Origin: Chloroflexota bacterium
Lineage (GTDB): Bacteria > Chloroflexota > UBA11872
DNA length: 28,722 nt
Direction of reading: 5' to 3'
NCBI GenBank assembly: GCA_028875175.1
Contig: JAPPFO010000230.1
Location: forward strand, 1-28,722
This document shows, piece after piece, positions 15,681 to 23,747 of this stretch (within the stretch, counting starts at the first letter, position 1; the number at the start of each line of letters is the position of its first letter). The position numbers were made by a program, and so were the translations under genes. Under the pieces are notes generated by a model. It saw only the letters and a program-made list of their open reading frames with translations. It did no database searches and had not been told where the DNA came from.

Positions 15681-17138
15681 CTATTCGCCGTAGAGCGTGG
15701 TTCGTGGGAAGTAGCTGACCCAGCCGAACCAGTAGGCGAGGTGGCCGCCGAGGCGCGCCAGAGTTTGGCCGTCGGGGCCGACCAGGGCATCTTCGGTGAT
15801 CTGCCAGAGGCGTCCCTGCGCATCGCGCACCTGCTCGACGCCTTCGGTGGGCTGGAAGGTCTGGTCGCCGCGTTCGTAGGCGCGGATTTCGGCGCCGGCG
15901 TCCCAGACGACGGGACCTACCCGCCGGTCGATGCCAACGCCCTTGAGATCGGGGCCGCCGGCGATGACGACGACGGACGTGTCGCCGACGCTGTCGTTGA
16001 CGACGCGCTCCCGAACCACGTCGGCGGTGGCAAGGGCGTGGGGCTGGCCGTTGATGTGGAGGGCGTAGATGCGGGCCTTGTCGGGCAGGCGCTGGGCGGG
16101 ATCGCCGGCGGGGAACATGGTCTCGGGGCTGGCGAAGTAGCTGCCGTAGGGGTTGCCGGGGGTGTAGTCGCGCAGGTGGCCGGTTTCGAGGCTGAGCACC
16201 TGGGTGTCGGGGTGGCGGTCGAGCCAGGCCTGCCAGCGCGTGACCACGACCGGAAGGCGCTTGAGTTCGACCGTGCCGTCGGCCAGCCTGCCGAGGACGG
16301 GCTCGCCGGTGAGCTGGTTCCAGAGGGTGTAGGTGGTGCGGTCGTACATGAGCTTGTTGCTGCGCATGAGGAAGCCGGACGAGCCGAACTCGTAGGTGGC
16401 CTCGCCGACGCGGGTGTCGAACAGCACGCCGGCACCGCAGAGGGTGCAGTAGGCCAGGGCCACGGGGACGCCGCCGACGACGTCGTTGGCCATCTCGTGC
16501 CAGTCGAGGATGCGGAGGGGATAGGCGCGGGCGTCGCCGTTGATCTCGACGCCGAAGACCAGTTCGGTTGGGGTGATGTAATCGGCTTCGGCGGCGGGCA
16601 GCATGCGGGCGTTGACGAGGGCCGGGATGCCGTCGAGGGCGACGCCGCCCCAGACGACTTCCTCCACGCGGATCGTGGAGGGGGCGTCCTCGCGGAAGAA
16701 GGAGGGGAACTCCTCGTCGATGCGGCTGTAGAGCAGGCCTTTCCACCGGCGGAAACCGGGCGGGGGTTCGAGGTCGGTGGTGGCGTACCAGGTAACCCAG
16801 TCGGGCCAGGGTTGTTCGGGGAGGCCGGTGAGCTGACTGAGGGCCCGGATGGCCTCGGGGCCTTCGCCGGGCAGAATTCCGATTTCCTGGGCGCGGAGGA
16901 CCTCGATCAGGACCGAGACGAAGCGCTGGTCGCCGCTGGAGCCGATTTCTTCGACGGCCGTGTTGAGCTCGTCGAGGCTGGTTGTTGATCGGAGGGTCTT
17001 GAACATGCGGGTGGCGAGGTCGTCCTCGGCGGCTCGTGCTTCTGACTGCTCCGCGGGCTCCGGATCGCAGGCGGCAAGAACACCGGCCATCCCTGCCAGG
17101 ACAAGCGCGCGCCGGCGGGTCAGTTGTGGAGCCTTCAT
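15681..17138 (-). CDS. DUF3179 domain lipoprotein
   Basis: A secreted lipoprotein of 485 residues. The N-terminus TRRRALVLAGMAGVLAACDP has a twin-arginine motif and lipobox with Cys24, so Tat export and lipid anchoring are likely. A short helical region (~45-115) resembles repeat-type scaffold sequence. The DUF3179 domain covers ~150-480: VFGVEINGDARAYPLRILDW, HEMANDVVGG and ALAYCTLCGAGVLFD (C231, C234), then SGFLMRSNKLMYDRTTYTLW and LWNQLTGEPV. The CxxC in DUF3179 proteins is conserved, but the family has no established biochemical role known to me. It is the first gene of the three-gene minus-strand operon. Start ATG 17138 is set by the signal peptide. Confidence 0.9.
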   Translation of the reverse strand: MKAPQLTRRRALVLAGMAGVLAACDPEPAEQSEARAAEDDLATRMFKTLRSTTSLDELNTAVEEIGSSGDQRFVSVLIEVLRAQEIGILPGEGPEAIRALSQLTGLPEQPWPDWVTWYATTDLEPPPGFRRWKGLLYSRIDEEFPSFFREDAPSTIRVEEVVWGGVALDGIPALVNARMLPAAEADYITPTELVFGVEINGDARAYPLRILDWHEMANDVVGGVPVALAYCTLCGAGVLFDTRVGEATYEFGSSGFLMRSNKLMYDRTTYTLWNQLTGEPVLGRLADGTVELKRLPVVVTRWQAWLDRHPDTQVLSLETGHLRDYTPGNPYGSYFASPETMFPAGDPAQRLPDKARIYALHINGQPHALATADVVRERVVNDSVGDTSVVVIAGGPDLKGVGIDRRVGPVVWDAGAEIRAYERGDQTFQPTEGVEQVRDAQGRLWQITEDALVGPDGQTLARLGGHLAYWFGWVSYFPRTTLYGE

Positions 17139-17288
17139 TCCGAATATCCGCGTCGTGGTCGCTGGCCTCAGCTTAGGGGGTGAGGGCGCGGGCGTGTCGT
17201 GCGAAAGGCCACACCCGTGGGGCCGGCGACGGCGCGTGCCTTAGGCTGAGCGGCGGATGGCTGGCACTGCGTGGATGGGGATCCGAGC

Positions 17289-18053
17289 ATGCGGCTCGCG
17301 AATCGGGTCATTGGGATCACTGGCGGCGCCTCGGGGATTGGCCGGGCCTGCGCGCTGGCGGCGGCGGCGGAAGGGGCCGACCTGGCGCTAGGCGATATCG
17401 ACGCCGACGGGCTGGCGGCGACAGCGTCGGAGATTCAAGACCTGGGGCGGCGGGCGGTGACGCGGATCGTCGACGTCACCACGGACGATGACCAGGAAGC
17501 GCTGGTCGAACTGGCGGTCGACGAGCTTGGCGGGCTGGACGGCTGGGTGGGCAGCGCCGGGACCGGGTCCGGACAGTTTGCGCTGGAGCACACGAGGAAC
17601 GAGTGGCGACGCGTGATGGAAGTGAACGTGGAGGGCGTGTTTTTTGGCGCCCAGGCGGCGGGGCGGCACATGGTGACGACGGGCAGCGGTTCGATCGTGA
17701 CCGTGGCCTCGATGTATGGGCAGCGGGCGGTGAAGCAGCGGGCGGCGTATTGCACGTCCAAGGCGTCGGTGGTGATGCTGACGCAGGTGCTGGCGCTGGA
17801 ACTGGCGGACCATGGGATCAGGGTCAACGCGCTGGCGCCGGGATATACGGACACCCCGCTGTTCAACGCCGGCAAGGAGCGAGACAGCGTTGAGATGGAC
17901 CGGCTGATTTCGTACGTGCCATTCAAGCGCCTGGCGGAAGCCGAGGAGATTGCGGCGGCGGCCATCTTCCTGTTGTCGGACGAGGCCAGCTTTGTGACGG
18001 GTCACATCCTGACGGTTGACGGCGGGTGGGTCGCGCACGGACCGCGCCAATAG
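17289..18053 (+). CDS. Short-chain dehydrogenase/reductase (classical SDR)
   Basis: An NAD(P)-dependent oxidoreductase of 254 residues, cytoplasmic. The cofactor motif TGGASGIG is at 11-18, and an acidic GDID near 35-38 suggests NAD(H) preference. The catalytic tetrad is present: N113 (VNVEGVFFG), S141 (VASMYGQ), Y154 and K158 (YCTSK). The ending ASFVTGHILTVDGGWVAHGP is classic. Start ATG 17289 has GGGG 9 nt upstream and gives the normal SDR N-terminus; an in-frame ATG at 17271 adds six residues with no support. It heads a tight run with the ankyrin and SprT-like genes. Substrate unknown. Confidence 0.93.
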   Translation: MRLANRVIGITGGASGIGRACALAAAAEGADLALGDIDADGLAATASEIQDLGRRAVTRIVDVTTDDDQEALVELAVDELGGLDGWVGSAGTGSGQFALEHTRNEWRRVMEVNVEGVFFGAQAAGRHMVTTGSGSIVTVASMYGQRAVKQRAAYCTSKASVVMLTQVLALELADHGIRVNALAPGYTDTPLFNAGKERDSVEMDRLISYVPFKRLAEAEEIAAAAIFLLSDEASFVTGHILTVDGGWVAHGPRQ

Positions 18054-18071
18054 CGGCCACCCGATTGCCCC

Positions 18072-18734
18072 GTGTCTGACGACATCTTTGACCTGGTGCA
18101 GGCGGGCGACGTTGAGGCGGTGGAAACGCTTATCGCGAAAGACCCCGGGGCCGTTCGCGCGCGAAACGCGCAGGGACTTTCGACGATCCAAATGGCCTAC
18201 TTCAGCGGACAGCACGCGGTTGTGGACGTGTTGCTGGCGGCGGGGCCGGAGCTGGATGCGTTTGAGGCGGCGATCGTGGGCGATGCGGGGCAGCTGGCGG
18301 CGCGGTTGGACGACGATCCCGAACTGCTATCGGCCTATTCGCCTGACGGGTGGACGCTGCTGCACCTGGCGCCGTGGGCGGGGCAGCCGGCGACGACGCG
18401 GTTGTTGCTGGATCGTGGCGCCGATTTGGCGGCGGTGAGCACGAACGCGCTGCGCAATCAGCCGTTGAATGCCGCCGTCGCAGGACCGAATGCCGAGACA
18501 CGGACGGCTTGCGTTCGGTTGCTGTTGGAGGCGGGGGCGGACGCGAATAACCGCCAGGAGCGTGGGAATACGCCGCTGCACACATCAGCGCACCTGGGCG
18601 ACACAGACACAGTCGAGGCGTTGCTGGCGCACGGCGCGGACGTTGAGCTGCGGTCGGATGACGGGAAGTCGGCGGCCGATTACGCGCGGGAGGGCGGACA
18701 CGAGGAGCTAGCGGCGGAATTGGAAGCTGGCTAA
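18072..18734 (+). CDS. Ankyrin-repeat protein
   Basis: A 220-residue soluble protein made almost wholly of ankyrin repeats, a protein-protein interaction scaffold. Repeats are recognisable around 1-30 (DIFDLVQAGDVEAVETLIAK), 33-60 (GLSTIQMAYFSGQHAVVDVL), 93-120 (DGWTLLHLAPWAGQPATTRL), ~130-160 (NQPLNAAVAGPNAETRTACV) and 165-205 (RGNTPLHTSAHLGDTDTVEA). It ends with SAADYAREGGHEELAAELE. GTG 18072 lies 18 nt after the SDR stop, and the SprT-like gene begins 6 nt after its stop, so all three are likely co-transcribed. No signal peptide is seen, so a cytoplasmic role is expected. The partner is unknown. Confidence 0.9.
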   Translation: MSDDIFDLVQAGDVEAVETLIAKDPGAVRARNAQGLSTIQMAYFSGQHAVVDVLLAAGPELDAFEAAIVGDAGQLAARLDDDPELLSAYSPDGWTLLHLAPWAGQPATTRLLLDRGADLAAVSTNALRNQPLNAAVAGPNAETRTACVRLLLEAGADANNRQERGNTPLHTSAHLGDTDTVEALLAHGADVELRSDDGKSAADYAREGGHEELAAELEAG

Positions 18735-18740
18735 GGCAGG

Positions 18741-19319
18741 GTGAACCGGTTCCCGACGCCGCGACGTCTGCACAGTGCCGATGCCAGTTACATGGCTGAA
18801 CTAAAGGCTCGGTCAGAGATGTTCAACCGCGAGCTGTTTGACGGGAAGCTGCCGCTAGCGAACGTCACGTTTCTCCCGTCGGCCGCCGTGCGCCAACTTG
18901 GGTCGGTCCGGACGACTACAGAACGATCGGCCTTTGTCGTGCGAATCGCCCGTCTGCTGGACGGATCGGCCGGGGACCAGCCCGTCGAGGAATCGCGATT
19001 CAACCTGCGCGACGAGGTGCTGGTGCATGAGTTAGTCCATGTGGAGCAATTCATCCGGGCGCCGGACGAAGCGCCGCATGGGCCGTGGTTTCGTGAGCGG
19101 ATGCGTGCAATTGGGGCGCGGCCACGGGTTTGTCCGACGGCTGAGTTGGCGGTGACCGGGCGATGGCTGTACCGCTGTCCGGCCGGGCACGAGGTGATTC
19201 GGCTGCGGCGGTATGGCCGACGACAAGTGAGTTGCCGTCGCTGCGATTCGCGGGCCTACAACCCGAAGCACCGCTTGCGACTTGTAGGGGAAATCACGTC
19301 AGCGGGCGACGCAGAGTAG
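18741..19319 (+). CDS. SprT-like zinc metallopeptidase
   Basis: A 192-residue protein of the SprT/Spartan-like type. The zinc-peptidase motif HELVH is at 96-100 (DEVLVHELVHVEQF), and a third ligand is likely H113 in APHGPWFRERM. The N-terminal helix FNRELFDGKLPLANVTFLPS is typical of SprT domains. The C-terminal zinc ribbon has Cys146, His150, Cys165 and Cys168 (CPAGH ... CRRCDS). Eukaryotic Spartan degrades DNA-protein crosslinks; the bacterial role is poorly known. GTG 18741 has AAGGCAGG immediately upstream. It is linked to the ankyrin gene by a 6-nt gap, so a functional pairing is possible. Codon use is milder in GC than its neighbours. Confidence 0.88.
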   Translation: MNRFPTPRRLHSADASYMAELKARSEMFNRELFDGKLPLANVTFLPSAAVRQLGSVRTTTERSAFVVRIARLLDGSAGDQPVEESRFNLRDEVLVHELVHVEQFIRAPDEAPHGPWFRERMRAIGARPRVCPTAELAVTGRWLYRCPAGHEVIRLRRYGRRQVSCRRCDSRAYNPKHRLRLVGEITSAGDAE

Positions 19320-19398
19320 ATTAATGGAGTGAGCGTTGACGGCTGTGGTACTGCAATGACGCGTTCAATCACAGGCCGGAGGGCAGGAGGGCGCTGAC

Positions 19399-20175
19399 AT
19401 GTCGATGCGACGACGAATCATTCTGGCAGGCGGCGGCGTGGGAGCCATCGTGGCGATTGCGGTGGGCTGGTGGCTGGTATCGCCACTGTTCGTCACCAAC
19501 GTGGTGGACGAGGCCTTCCCGTTTGAGATGCCGGAGTCGGCCGCCATGGCCAGCATGCCGGCTGAAGAAATGCAGGAGCTGAAGGCCAAGTTCGACGCCG
19601 CCATGCCGAGCATGGAGACCATTGAGTCCATGAGTCCGGCGGATCGTGAGCAGGTCCAGGAGCGGGTGATGGACGTGGCCGCGAAGATGCCGGACACGAT
19701 GATGGACGAGCCCATGCCGGCCGGCCTGGCGGGCGTGGCCGTAGCCGCAATGCCGGCGGCGACGCCGGCCGCGACGGCGACAGCAGCCGCACCTGCGACA
19801 GCAACCCCGGCGCCCACGGCAATGCCCGAGACGGGACCCGCGGCCGTGGCCATGGGCATGTTCATGGATGCCGATGACTTCCACCGCGGATCCGGCTCGG
19901 CCACCATGTTCCGCGGCCCGGACGGGAACCACATCCTGCGATTCGAGGACTTCATGGTCACCAACGGTCCGGCGCTGAGCGTGCTGATCTCGAAGGCCGA
20001 GGGAATCACGAGCAGCGAGAACCTGGGTGAGTACCTGGACCTGGGACCGCTGAAGGGGAACGTGGGCAACCAGAACTACGAAGTTCCCGAGGGAACCGAC
20101 GTGAGCGAGTACAAGACCGTGGTGATCTACTGCGTGCCGTTCCACGTCGTCTTTGCCACCGCGCCGCTCGCCTAG
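19399..20175 (+). CDS. Membrane-anchored DM13 domain protein
   Basis: A 258-residue protein with an N-terminal signal anchor (IILAGGGVGAIVAIAVGWWL, ~8-27), a Met/Glu-rich helical stretch (~40-110), a Pro/Ala/Thr-rich flexible linker (~118-150), and a C-terminal DM13 domain (~155-258). The DM13 domain is marked by FHRGSGSATMFRGPDGNHIL, RFEDFMVTNGPALSVLIS, LDLGPLKGNVGNQNYEVP and VVIYCVPFHVVFATAPL with its single conserved Cys. DM13 is predicted to act in redox or electron transfer outside the cytoplasm. AGGAGG stands 8 nt before ATG 19399. A monocistronic unit after the SprT-like gene; the stop codon is inside a hairpin. Confidence 0.92.
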   Translation: MSMRRRIILAGGGVGAIVAIAVGWWLVSPLFVTNVVDEAFPFEMPESAAMASMPAEEMQELKAKFDAAMPSMETIESMSPADREQVQERVMDVAAKMPDTMMDEPMPAGLAGVAVAAMPAATPAATATAAAPATATPAPTAMPETGPAAVAMGMFMDADDFHRGSGSATMFRGPDGNHILRFEDFMVTNGPALSVLISKAEGITSSENLGEYLDLGPLKGNVGNQNYEVPEGTDVSEYKTVVIYCVPFHVVFATAPLA

Positions 20176-20183
20176 CGAGCGGC
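20163..20183. terminator. Hairpin spanning the DM13 stop codon
   Basis: GCCGCTCGC (20163-20171), loop CTA, GCGAGCGGC (20175-20183): a perfect 9-bp stem. The stop codon TAG begins in the loop. It lies between convergent genes and can act in both directions, though no T-tract follows either way. Confidence 0.55.
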
Positions 20184-20200
20184 CGCGGTGGGCGGCGAGG

Positions 20201-20641
20201 TCAGGCCGCTTCGACGAGCTCCTTGAGCTTGCGGAGTTGCTTGCGTCCGAGGTACCTAGTGAACCAGCCGAAGAGGACGCCCATGACGCGGAAGAACCAG
20301 GAGGACGAGTTCACGTCGCACACGTTGACGACCTGGGTGCCGCCGTTGGCCGGCGTGAGGTGATACTCGACAACCATCGAGTAGGAGCCGCCGGACACCT
20401 GCGAGCCCCAGACGTTGGGGGCGTCATACGCGGTGATCTCACCGTGGTATTCGGTGACTCGGCCACCCTCGCGGATGCGCTGGGTGAAGGTGGTGCCGAC
20501 GGGGTCGTCGGGATCAAAGTCGGAGGTGTAGTCGAACGTCTCCATGCCTTCCGCCCATTCGCCGCGGCGCGTGTTGTCCGCGAGGAGATTGAAGACATCC
20601 TCAGGTGAGGCATCGATTTCGATGCGTGCGAGTTCCTGCAT
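20201..20641 (-). CDS. SRPBCC (START-like) family protein
   Basis: A small helix-grip-fold protein of the SRPBCC superfamily, which binds hydrophobic ligands such as polyketides or lipids. IEIDASPEDVFNLLADNTRRGEW is the standard first strand-helix of the fold, and the C-terminal helix VMGVLFGWFTRYLGRKQLRKLKELVEA closes the pocket. I take ATG 20641, giving 146 residues, because the family N-terminus begins there; ATG 20671 adds ten residues and is a fair alternative. An open frame to 20776 has no family-like sequence and overlaps the upstream region of the divergent membrane gene. Ligand unknown. Confidence 0.85.
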   Translation of the reverse strand: MQELARIEIDASPEDVFNLLADNTRRGEWAEGMETFDYTSDFDPDDPVGTTFTQRIREGGRVTEYHGEITAYDAPNVWGSQVSGGSYSMVVEYHLTPANGGTQVVNVCDVNSSSWFFRVMGVLFGWFTRYLGRKQLRKLKELVEAA

Positions 20642-20775
20642 TGCTGGGTGCCGAGTGAACGGATCAATCATTCTGGCACGCTGGTCAGGAGCGTAGAGTT
20701 GCCAGCGACAGCGCGTGAGCCGGGAGCAGGACCAATGGGTGTGAACTCGACAGACCCGGCTCGGCGCGCACGGCA

Positions 20776-21684
20776 ATGAGTGAGGCCTGGCGCGCAGGGA
20801 TGCGCTACGCGGTTCGCGGGTTGGCGACGCTGAAGGTCACGCCGGTCGTGATCGTGGCGATCATGGTGCTGTTCTCCTTGCCCGCAGCCGGGGTGATCTG
20901 GATAACCGCGGCCGACCTGCCGGAGGGGCTGGGGCGGACCGTCGGTACGACGCTCCTGAACCTACTCTCGGGCACCGTGGCGCCAGTGATGTTCATGAAG
21001 GCGGTGGCGGCGGCGCACGAGGGTCGGCGGCCGGGATTGTGGCGGCACCTGGACGACGGAACGCGCTGGTTGCCCAGGTACATCTGGACCAACCTTCACA
21101 CGACGGTGATCTTCTGGGTTCCGGTGGGAATCCTGACGCTGGGGTTCATCAGCTTCCAGCGAACGGCGTTTGCCGAGTCATTCCTGGGTGTCGTGGTCTC
21201 GGTCTTGTGGGTCGTGGTGATCGGAGGAACCGGAATCTACATGCATTCGCGGACGTTGCTGGCACCGTTTATCGCGGTGCATGGGAACGTTCCGGGTTCG
21301 CTGGCCGCGCTGGAGTCGTGGCGGGTAAGCGGGCGTGAGTTTGGAACGGTGCTCGCCACCTTCTTGATTACCGCGGGGCCATTTGCGGTGCCGCTGGCGG
21401 CGGTGTTCATGGGGTTCTACCTGACGCTGACGGGGCCGGCGCTGGAGGTGTTTACCGCGACGCTGGCGGCGCAGGTGTGGATTGCGATCAAGCTGATCCG
21501 GCCGCCGCTGGTGGCGGCGACGTATGCGTTGTACACGGACGTCTGGCCTGGTGAAATGGAGCGACGCGCTCAACAGGGACACCCGGCAACACCGACACTG
21601 GTGCGGTGGCTCATCGACGTGTCGTGGTGGCCGCCGCGGTTGGCGGCGGCGATGTTTCGCAGGCCCGTGAGCGGTCCGCTGTAG
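20776..21684 (+). CDS. Multi-spanning membrane protein of unknown function
   Basis: A 302-residue integral membrane protein with about six hydrophobic segments: near 21-44 (TPVVIVAIMVLFSLPAAGVI), 58-75, 108-128, 135-158, 190-215 and 222-240. The layout and a soluble C-terminal tail resemble DUF975/glycerophosphodiester-phosphodiesterase-type membrane domains, in which paired helices are joined by a short amphipathic helix (LLAPFIAVHGNVPGSLAALE). I cannot assign a family with confidence. ATG 20776 has no strong Shine-Dalgarno. It is divergent from the SRPBCC gene, sharing a ~130-bp intergenic region, and is followed by the PhyH gene. Confidence 0.8.
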   Translation: MSEAWRAGMRYAVRGLATLKVTPVVIVAIMVLFSLPAAGVIWITAADLPEGLGRTVGTTLLNLLSGTVAPVMFMKAVAAAHEGRRPGLWRHLDDGTRWLPRYIWTNLHTTVIFWVPVGILTLGFISFQRTAFAESFLGVVVSVLWVVVIGGTGIYMHSRTLLAPFIAVHGNVPGSLAALESWRVSGREFGTVLATFLITAGPFAVPLAAVFMGFYLTLTGPALEVFTATLAAQVWIAIKLIRPPLVAATYALYTDVWPGEMERRAQQGHPATPTLVRWLIDVSWWPPRLAAAMFRRPVSGPL

Positions 21685-21760
21685 CAGCGCCGGTGCGTGA
21701 CAGGGGAGCACTGAAGGGCGAGAATCAGCGCGCGCGGAAGTAGACGAGCCGGAATTGGTC

Positions 21761-22729
21761 ATGCGTCTTGATAGCGAGCAACTGGAGTCGTTCCGGCGCG
21801 AGGGGTACCTGGTGGTACCGGGCGCGCTGAATCCGGCGGGTCTGCAGCCAGCGATCGACGAGATTACCGAGGCCATTGACGGGCACGCCGCCGAGGCGGT
21901 GGCTCGTGGGGATCTGAGCCACACGTACGCCGACGAACCCTTCGAGACGCGCCTCTGGAAGATTCACCAGGAGTATGAGGACCTGTACTGGTCGGTGATT
22001 TACGGTCAATTGCAGGGCCACGGGATCTTCGCGCTCGTCTCGAACGAGGAGTTGCTGGACTTGGCGGAGTCGGTGGTTGGCCCGGAGATCATTGGATCGG
22101 CGGTCTACCGATTGCGGCCCAAGCTGCCGGGCCACTGGCACGGCGAGGTGCCCTGGCACCAGGACTCGGGCTACTTCGAGCCGGTCTGCGACGACGAGTT
22201 GATCCTGACGGTCTGGGTGCCCTTTGTGGACGCGACGGTGGAGCGCGGGTGCCTGGAGGTGATGCCGGGCGTACACAAGAGCGGGGTCGTTCGGCACACG
22301 CAACTGGAGCCCGGCGAAGAAGGCCGGCGCTCGTACCTGGAGATCCTGGAGGAGGATTTGCCGGGCGAGCGCGTGGTGGCCACGCCGGTGGACCGCGGCG
22401 GGGTAGTAATGCTGACGAACCGGACACCGCATCGCTCGACACCCAATCGCAGCGACGTAATCCGCTGGAGCATCGACATCCGCTACCAGAGCGCGGACCT
22501 GCCGACGAACTTCCCGCCGCTGGAGATGGCTCGCAACGGAACTTCCGGTAATGGCGCCGCGCCTGCCGGCGAGCATGGGCCGGAGGCCACGCTGACCTGC
22601 TATCCGCCGGAGTCGGACTTCCTGGTGCGTAGCCGGTCACGGCCGGAGGCGGTGGTGCGGACCTGGCAGGAGTTCAATGCCATTCGAAGGGCCCACCAGC
22701 CGGCAGACAGCACGGTGCGCTGGGAGTAA
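21761..22729 (+). CDS. Phytanoyl-CoA dioxygenase (PhyH) family protein
   Basis: An Fe(II)/2-oxoglutarate-dependent oxygenase of 322 residues. The N-terminal SEQLESFRREGYLVVPGALN is the family hallmark. Iron ligands are H133 and D135 in PWHQDSG and H224 in NRTPHRS; an arginine in SDVIRWS (R235) likely binds 2-oxoglutarate. ATG 21761 is chosen; an in-frame TTG two codons earlier is less likely. Members act on lipids, secondary metabolites or phosphonates, so the substrate is open. A HAD hydrolase gene follows after 57 nt, and after that a decayed copy of this gene's 3' end. Confidence 0.9.
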   Translation: MRLDSEQLESFRREGYLVVPGALNPAGLQPAIDEITEAIDGHAAEAVARGDLSHTYADEPFETRLWKIHQEYEDLYWSVIYGQLQGHGIFALVSNEELLDLAESVVGPEIIGSAVYRLRPKLPGHWHGEVPWHQDSGYFEPVCDDELILTVWVPFVDATVERGCLEVMPGVHKSGVVRHTQLEPGEEGRRSYLEILEEDLPGERVVATPVDRGGVVMLTNRTPHRSTPNRSDVIRWSIDIRYQSADLPTNFPPLEMARNGTSGNGAAPAGEHGPEATLTCYPPESDFLVRSRSRPEAVVRTWQEFNAIRRAHQPADSTVRWE

Positions 22730-22786
22730 GACCCCAGTCAAGTTGACGACGCGGCGGCCTGGGCTAACCACCATGGAGCTTTTGGC

Positions 22787-23488
22787 GTGAAGGTGCGGGC
22801 GGTGGTGTTTGATCTGTTCAATACGCTGACGGCGCCGGTCGACGACGTGGAGTTCAGGGCGTCGGTACGGGCCATGGCGTTGGCCGCGGGCGTGGATCCG
22901 GATGGCTTCACCAAGCGGTGGTTCGACCTCTGGCGGGAGCGGTTTGACGGGACGTTCGGGACAACGGACGAGGACGTACGAGGCGTGTGCGCGGCGATGG
23001 GGGCGCGGGTGGACTCGGCGGCTGTTGCACGGGCGGTCGAGATTCGCGTGGAGTTTTCGCGGAGCTCGCTGAAGCCGCGGACGGATGCGGTGGCCACGCT
23101 GGCACAGGTGAGAGCGTTGGGATTCAAGACGGGGTTGATCAGCGACTGCTCGGCCGACTTGCCGGACCTCTGGCCGACGACGCCGTACGCGGCGCTGATT
23201 GACGAGCCGGTCTTCTCATGCGTGGAAGGGCTAATCAAGCCCGATCCGAAGATCTTCCGCCGGGCGTGCGAGCGTCTGGGCGCAGCGCCCGAGAACTGCA
23301 CGTACGTGGGCGATGGCTCGAATCACGAACTGACCGGAGCCTCGCGAATCGGGATGCGGGCGGTGCTGATCAGAACGCCCGAGAAGAGTGCCGCCGTATA
23401 CCACTCGGAACGTGATTCCTGGCATGGTGAGGCGATTGACATGCTGAGCGAGATACCGGAATTGATTCGGACTGGGAGCGCGGCCTGA
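22787..23488 (+). CDS. HAD-superfamily hydrolase
   Basis: A 233-residue haloacid-dehalogenase-type phosphatase. Motif I is VVFDLFNTLT, with nucleophile D9; the usual second Asp is replaced by Asn12, as in haloacid-dehalogenase-like members. Motif II is GLISD (S119), motif III GLIKPDPKIF (K151), and motif IV YVGDGSNHELTGASRIGM (D176). The helical cap occupies ~17-90. The start is GTG 22787, which gives the normal VFDLFNTL opening; an ATG 15 nt upstream is in a different frame and stops after five codons. Substrate cannot be told. It lies 57 nt after PhyH on the same strand and may share its transcript. Confidence 0.9.
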   Translation: MKVRAVVFDLFNTLTAPVDDVEFRASVRAMALAAGVDPDGFTKRWFDLWRERFDGTFGTTDEDVRGVCAAMGARVDSAAVARAVEIRVEFSRSSLKPRTDAVATLAQVRALGFKTGLISDCSADLPDLWPTTPYAALIDEPVFSCVEGLIKPDPKIFRRACERLGAAPENCTYVGDGSNHELTGASRIGMRAVLIRTPEKSAAVYHSERDSWHGEAIDMLSEIPELIRTGSAA

Positions 23489-23489
23489 C

Positions 23490-23505
23490 TCGGCGGTAGC
23501 GCCGA
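23490..23505 (+). terminator. Short hairpin after the HAD gene
   Basis: TCGGCG (23490-23495), loop GTAG, CGCCGA (23500-23505): a perfect 6-bp stem 1 nt after the HAD stop. There is no T-tract, so it may only be a weak terminator or 3' protector. Confidence 0.35.
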
Positions 23506-23515
23506 TGGGTTAGCG

Positions 23516-23690
23516 GGGTGGCGCTGCAGACGGCCCAGTAGCCGAGGCAACGCTGACCTAATGTTCGCCGGAGTCGGACTTCGTGGTGCTCAGCCGGTCG
23601 CGGCCGGAGGCTGCGGTGCGAACCTGGCAGGAGTTCAACGCTATTCGCACAGCCCACCAGCCGGCGGACGGCACGGTGCGCTGGGAGTAG
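23516..23690 (+). pseudogene. Decayed 3' fragment of a PhyH-family gene
   Basis: The segment matches the last ~55 codons of the intact PhyH gene (22561-22729) without frameshift over its last 49 codons. Its translation reads AEATLT, an in-frame TAA (23559-23561), then SPESDFVVLSRSRPEAAVRT and QEFNAIRTAHQPADGTVRWE before TAG. The intact gene has CYPPESDFLVRSRSRPEAVV and ends ADSTVRWE. No start or 5' part remains. It is a relic of a second PhyH copy, left over from a tandem duplication or recombination that placed HAD between the two. Confidence 0.9.
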
Positions 23691-23735
23691 ACCACACGCA
23701 GGAATAGCGTCAGTCGACGCGTGGTGTGGATCGCA

Positions 23736-23742
23736 AGGAGGA
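23736..23742 (+). promoter_or_regulatory. Shine-Dalgarno deciding a TTG start
   Basis: AGGAGGA at 23736-23742 is a near-perfect ribosome binding site. The TTG at 23748 follows with 6-nt spacing from AGGAGG. The longer frame beginning GTG at 23721 would translate through this site and has no ribosome binding site of its own. Confidence 0.7.
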
Positions 23743-23747
23743 AGCTG

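Noticed and set aside
14413..16746. A 777-residue open frame covering the propeller and part of DUF3179
   Set aside because: Only the C-terminal ~404 residues look like protein; the first part is Arg/Pro-rich out-of-frame translation of the DUF3179 gene.
20201..20776. 191-residue form of the SRPBCC protein
   Set aside because: The first ~35 residues are Arg/Cys-rich with no family likeness, and the frame reaches into the divergent gene's start.
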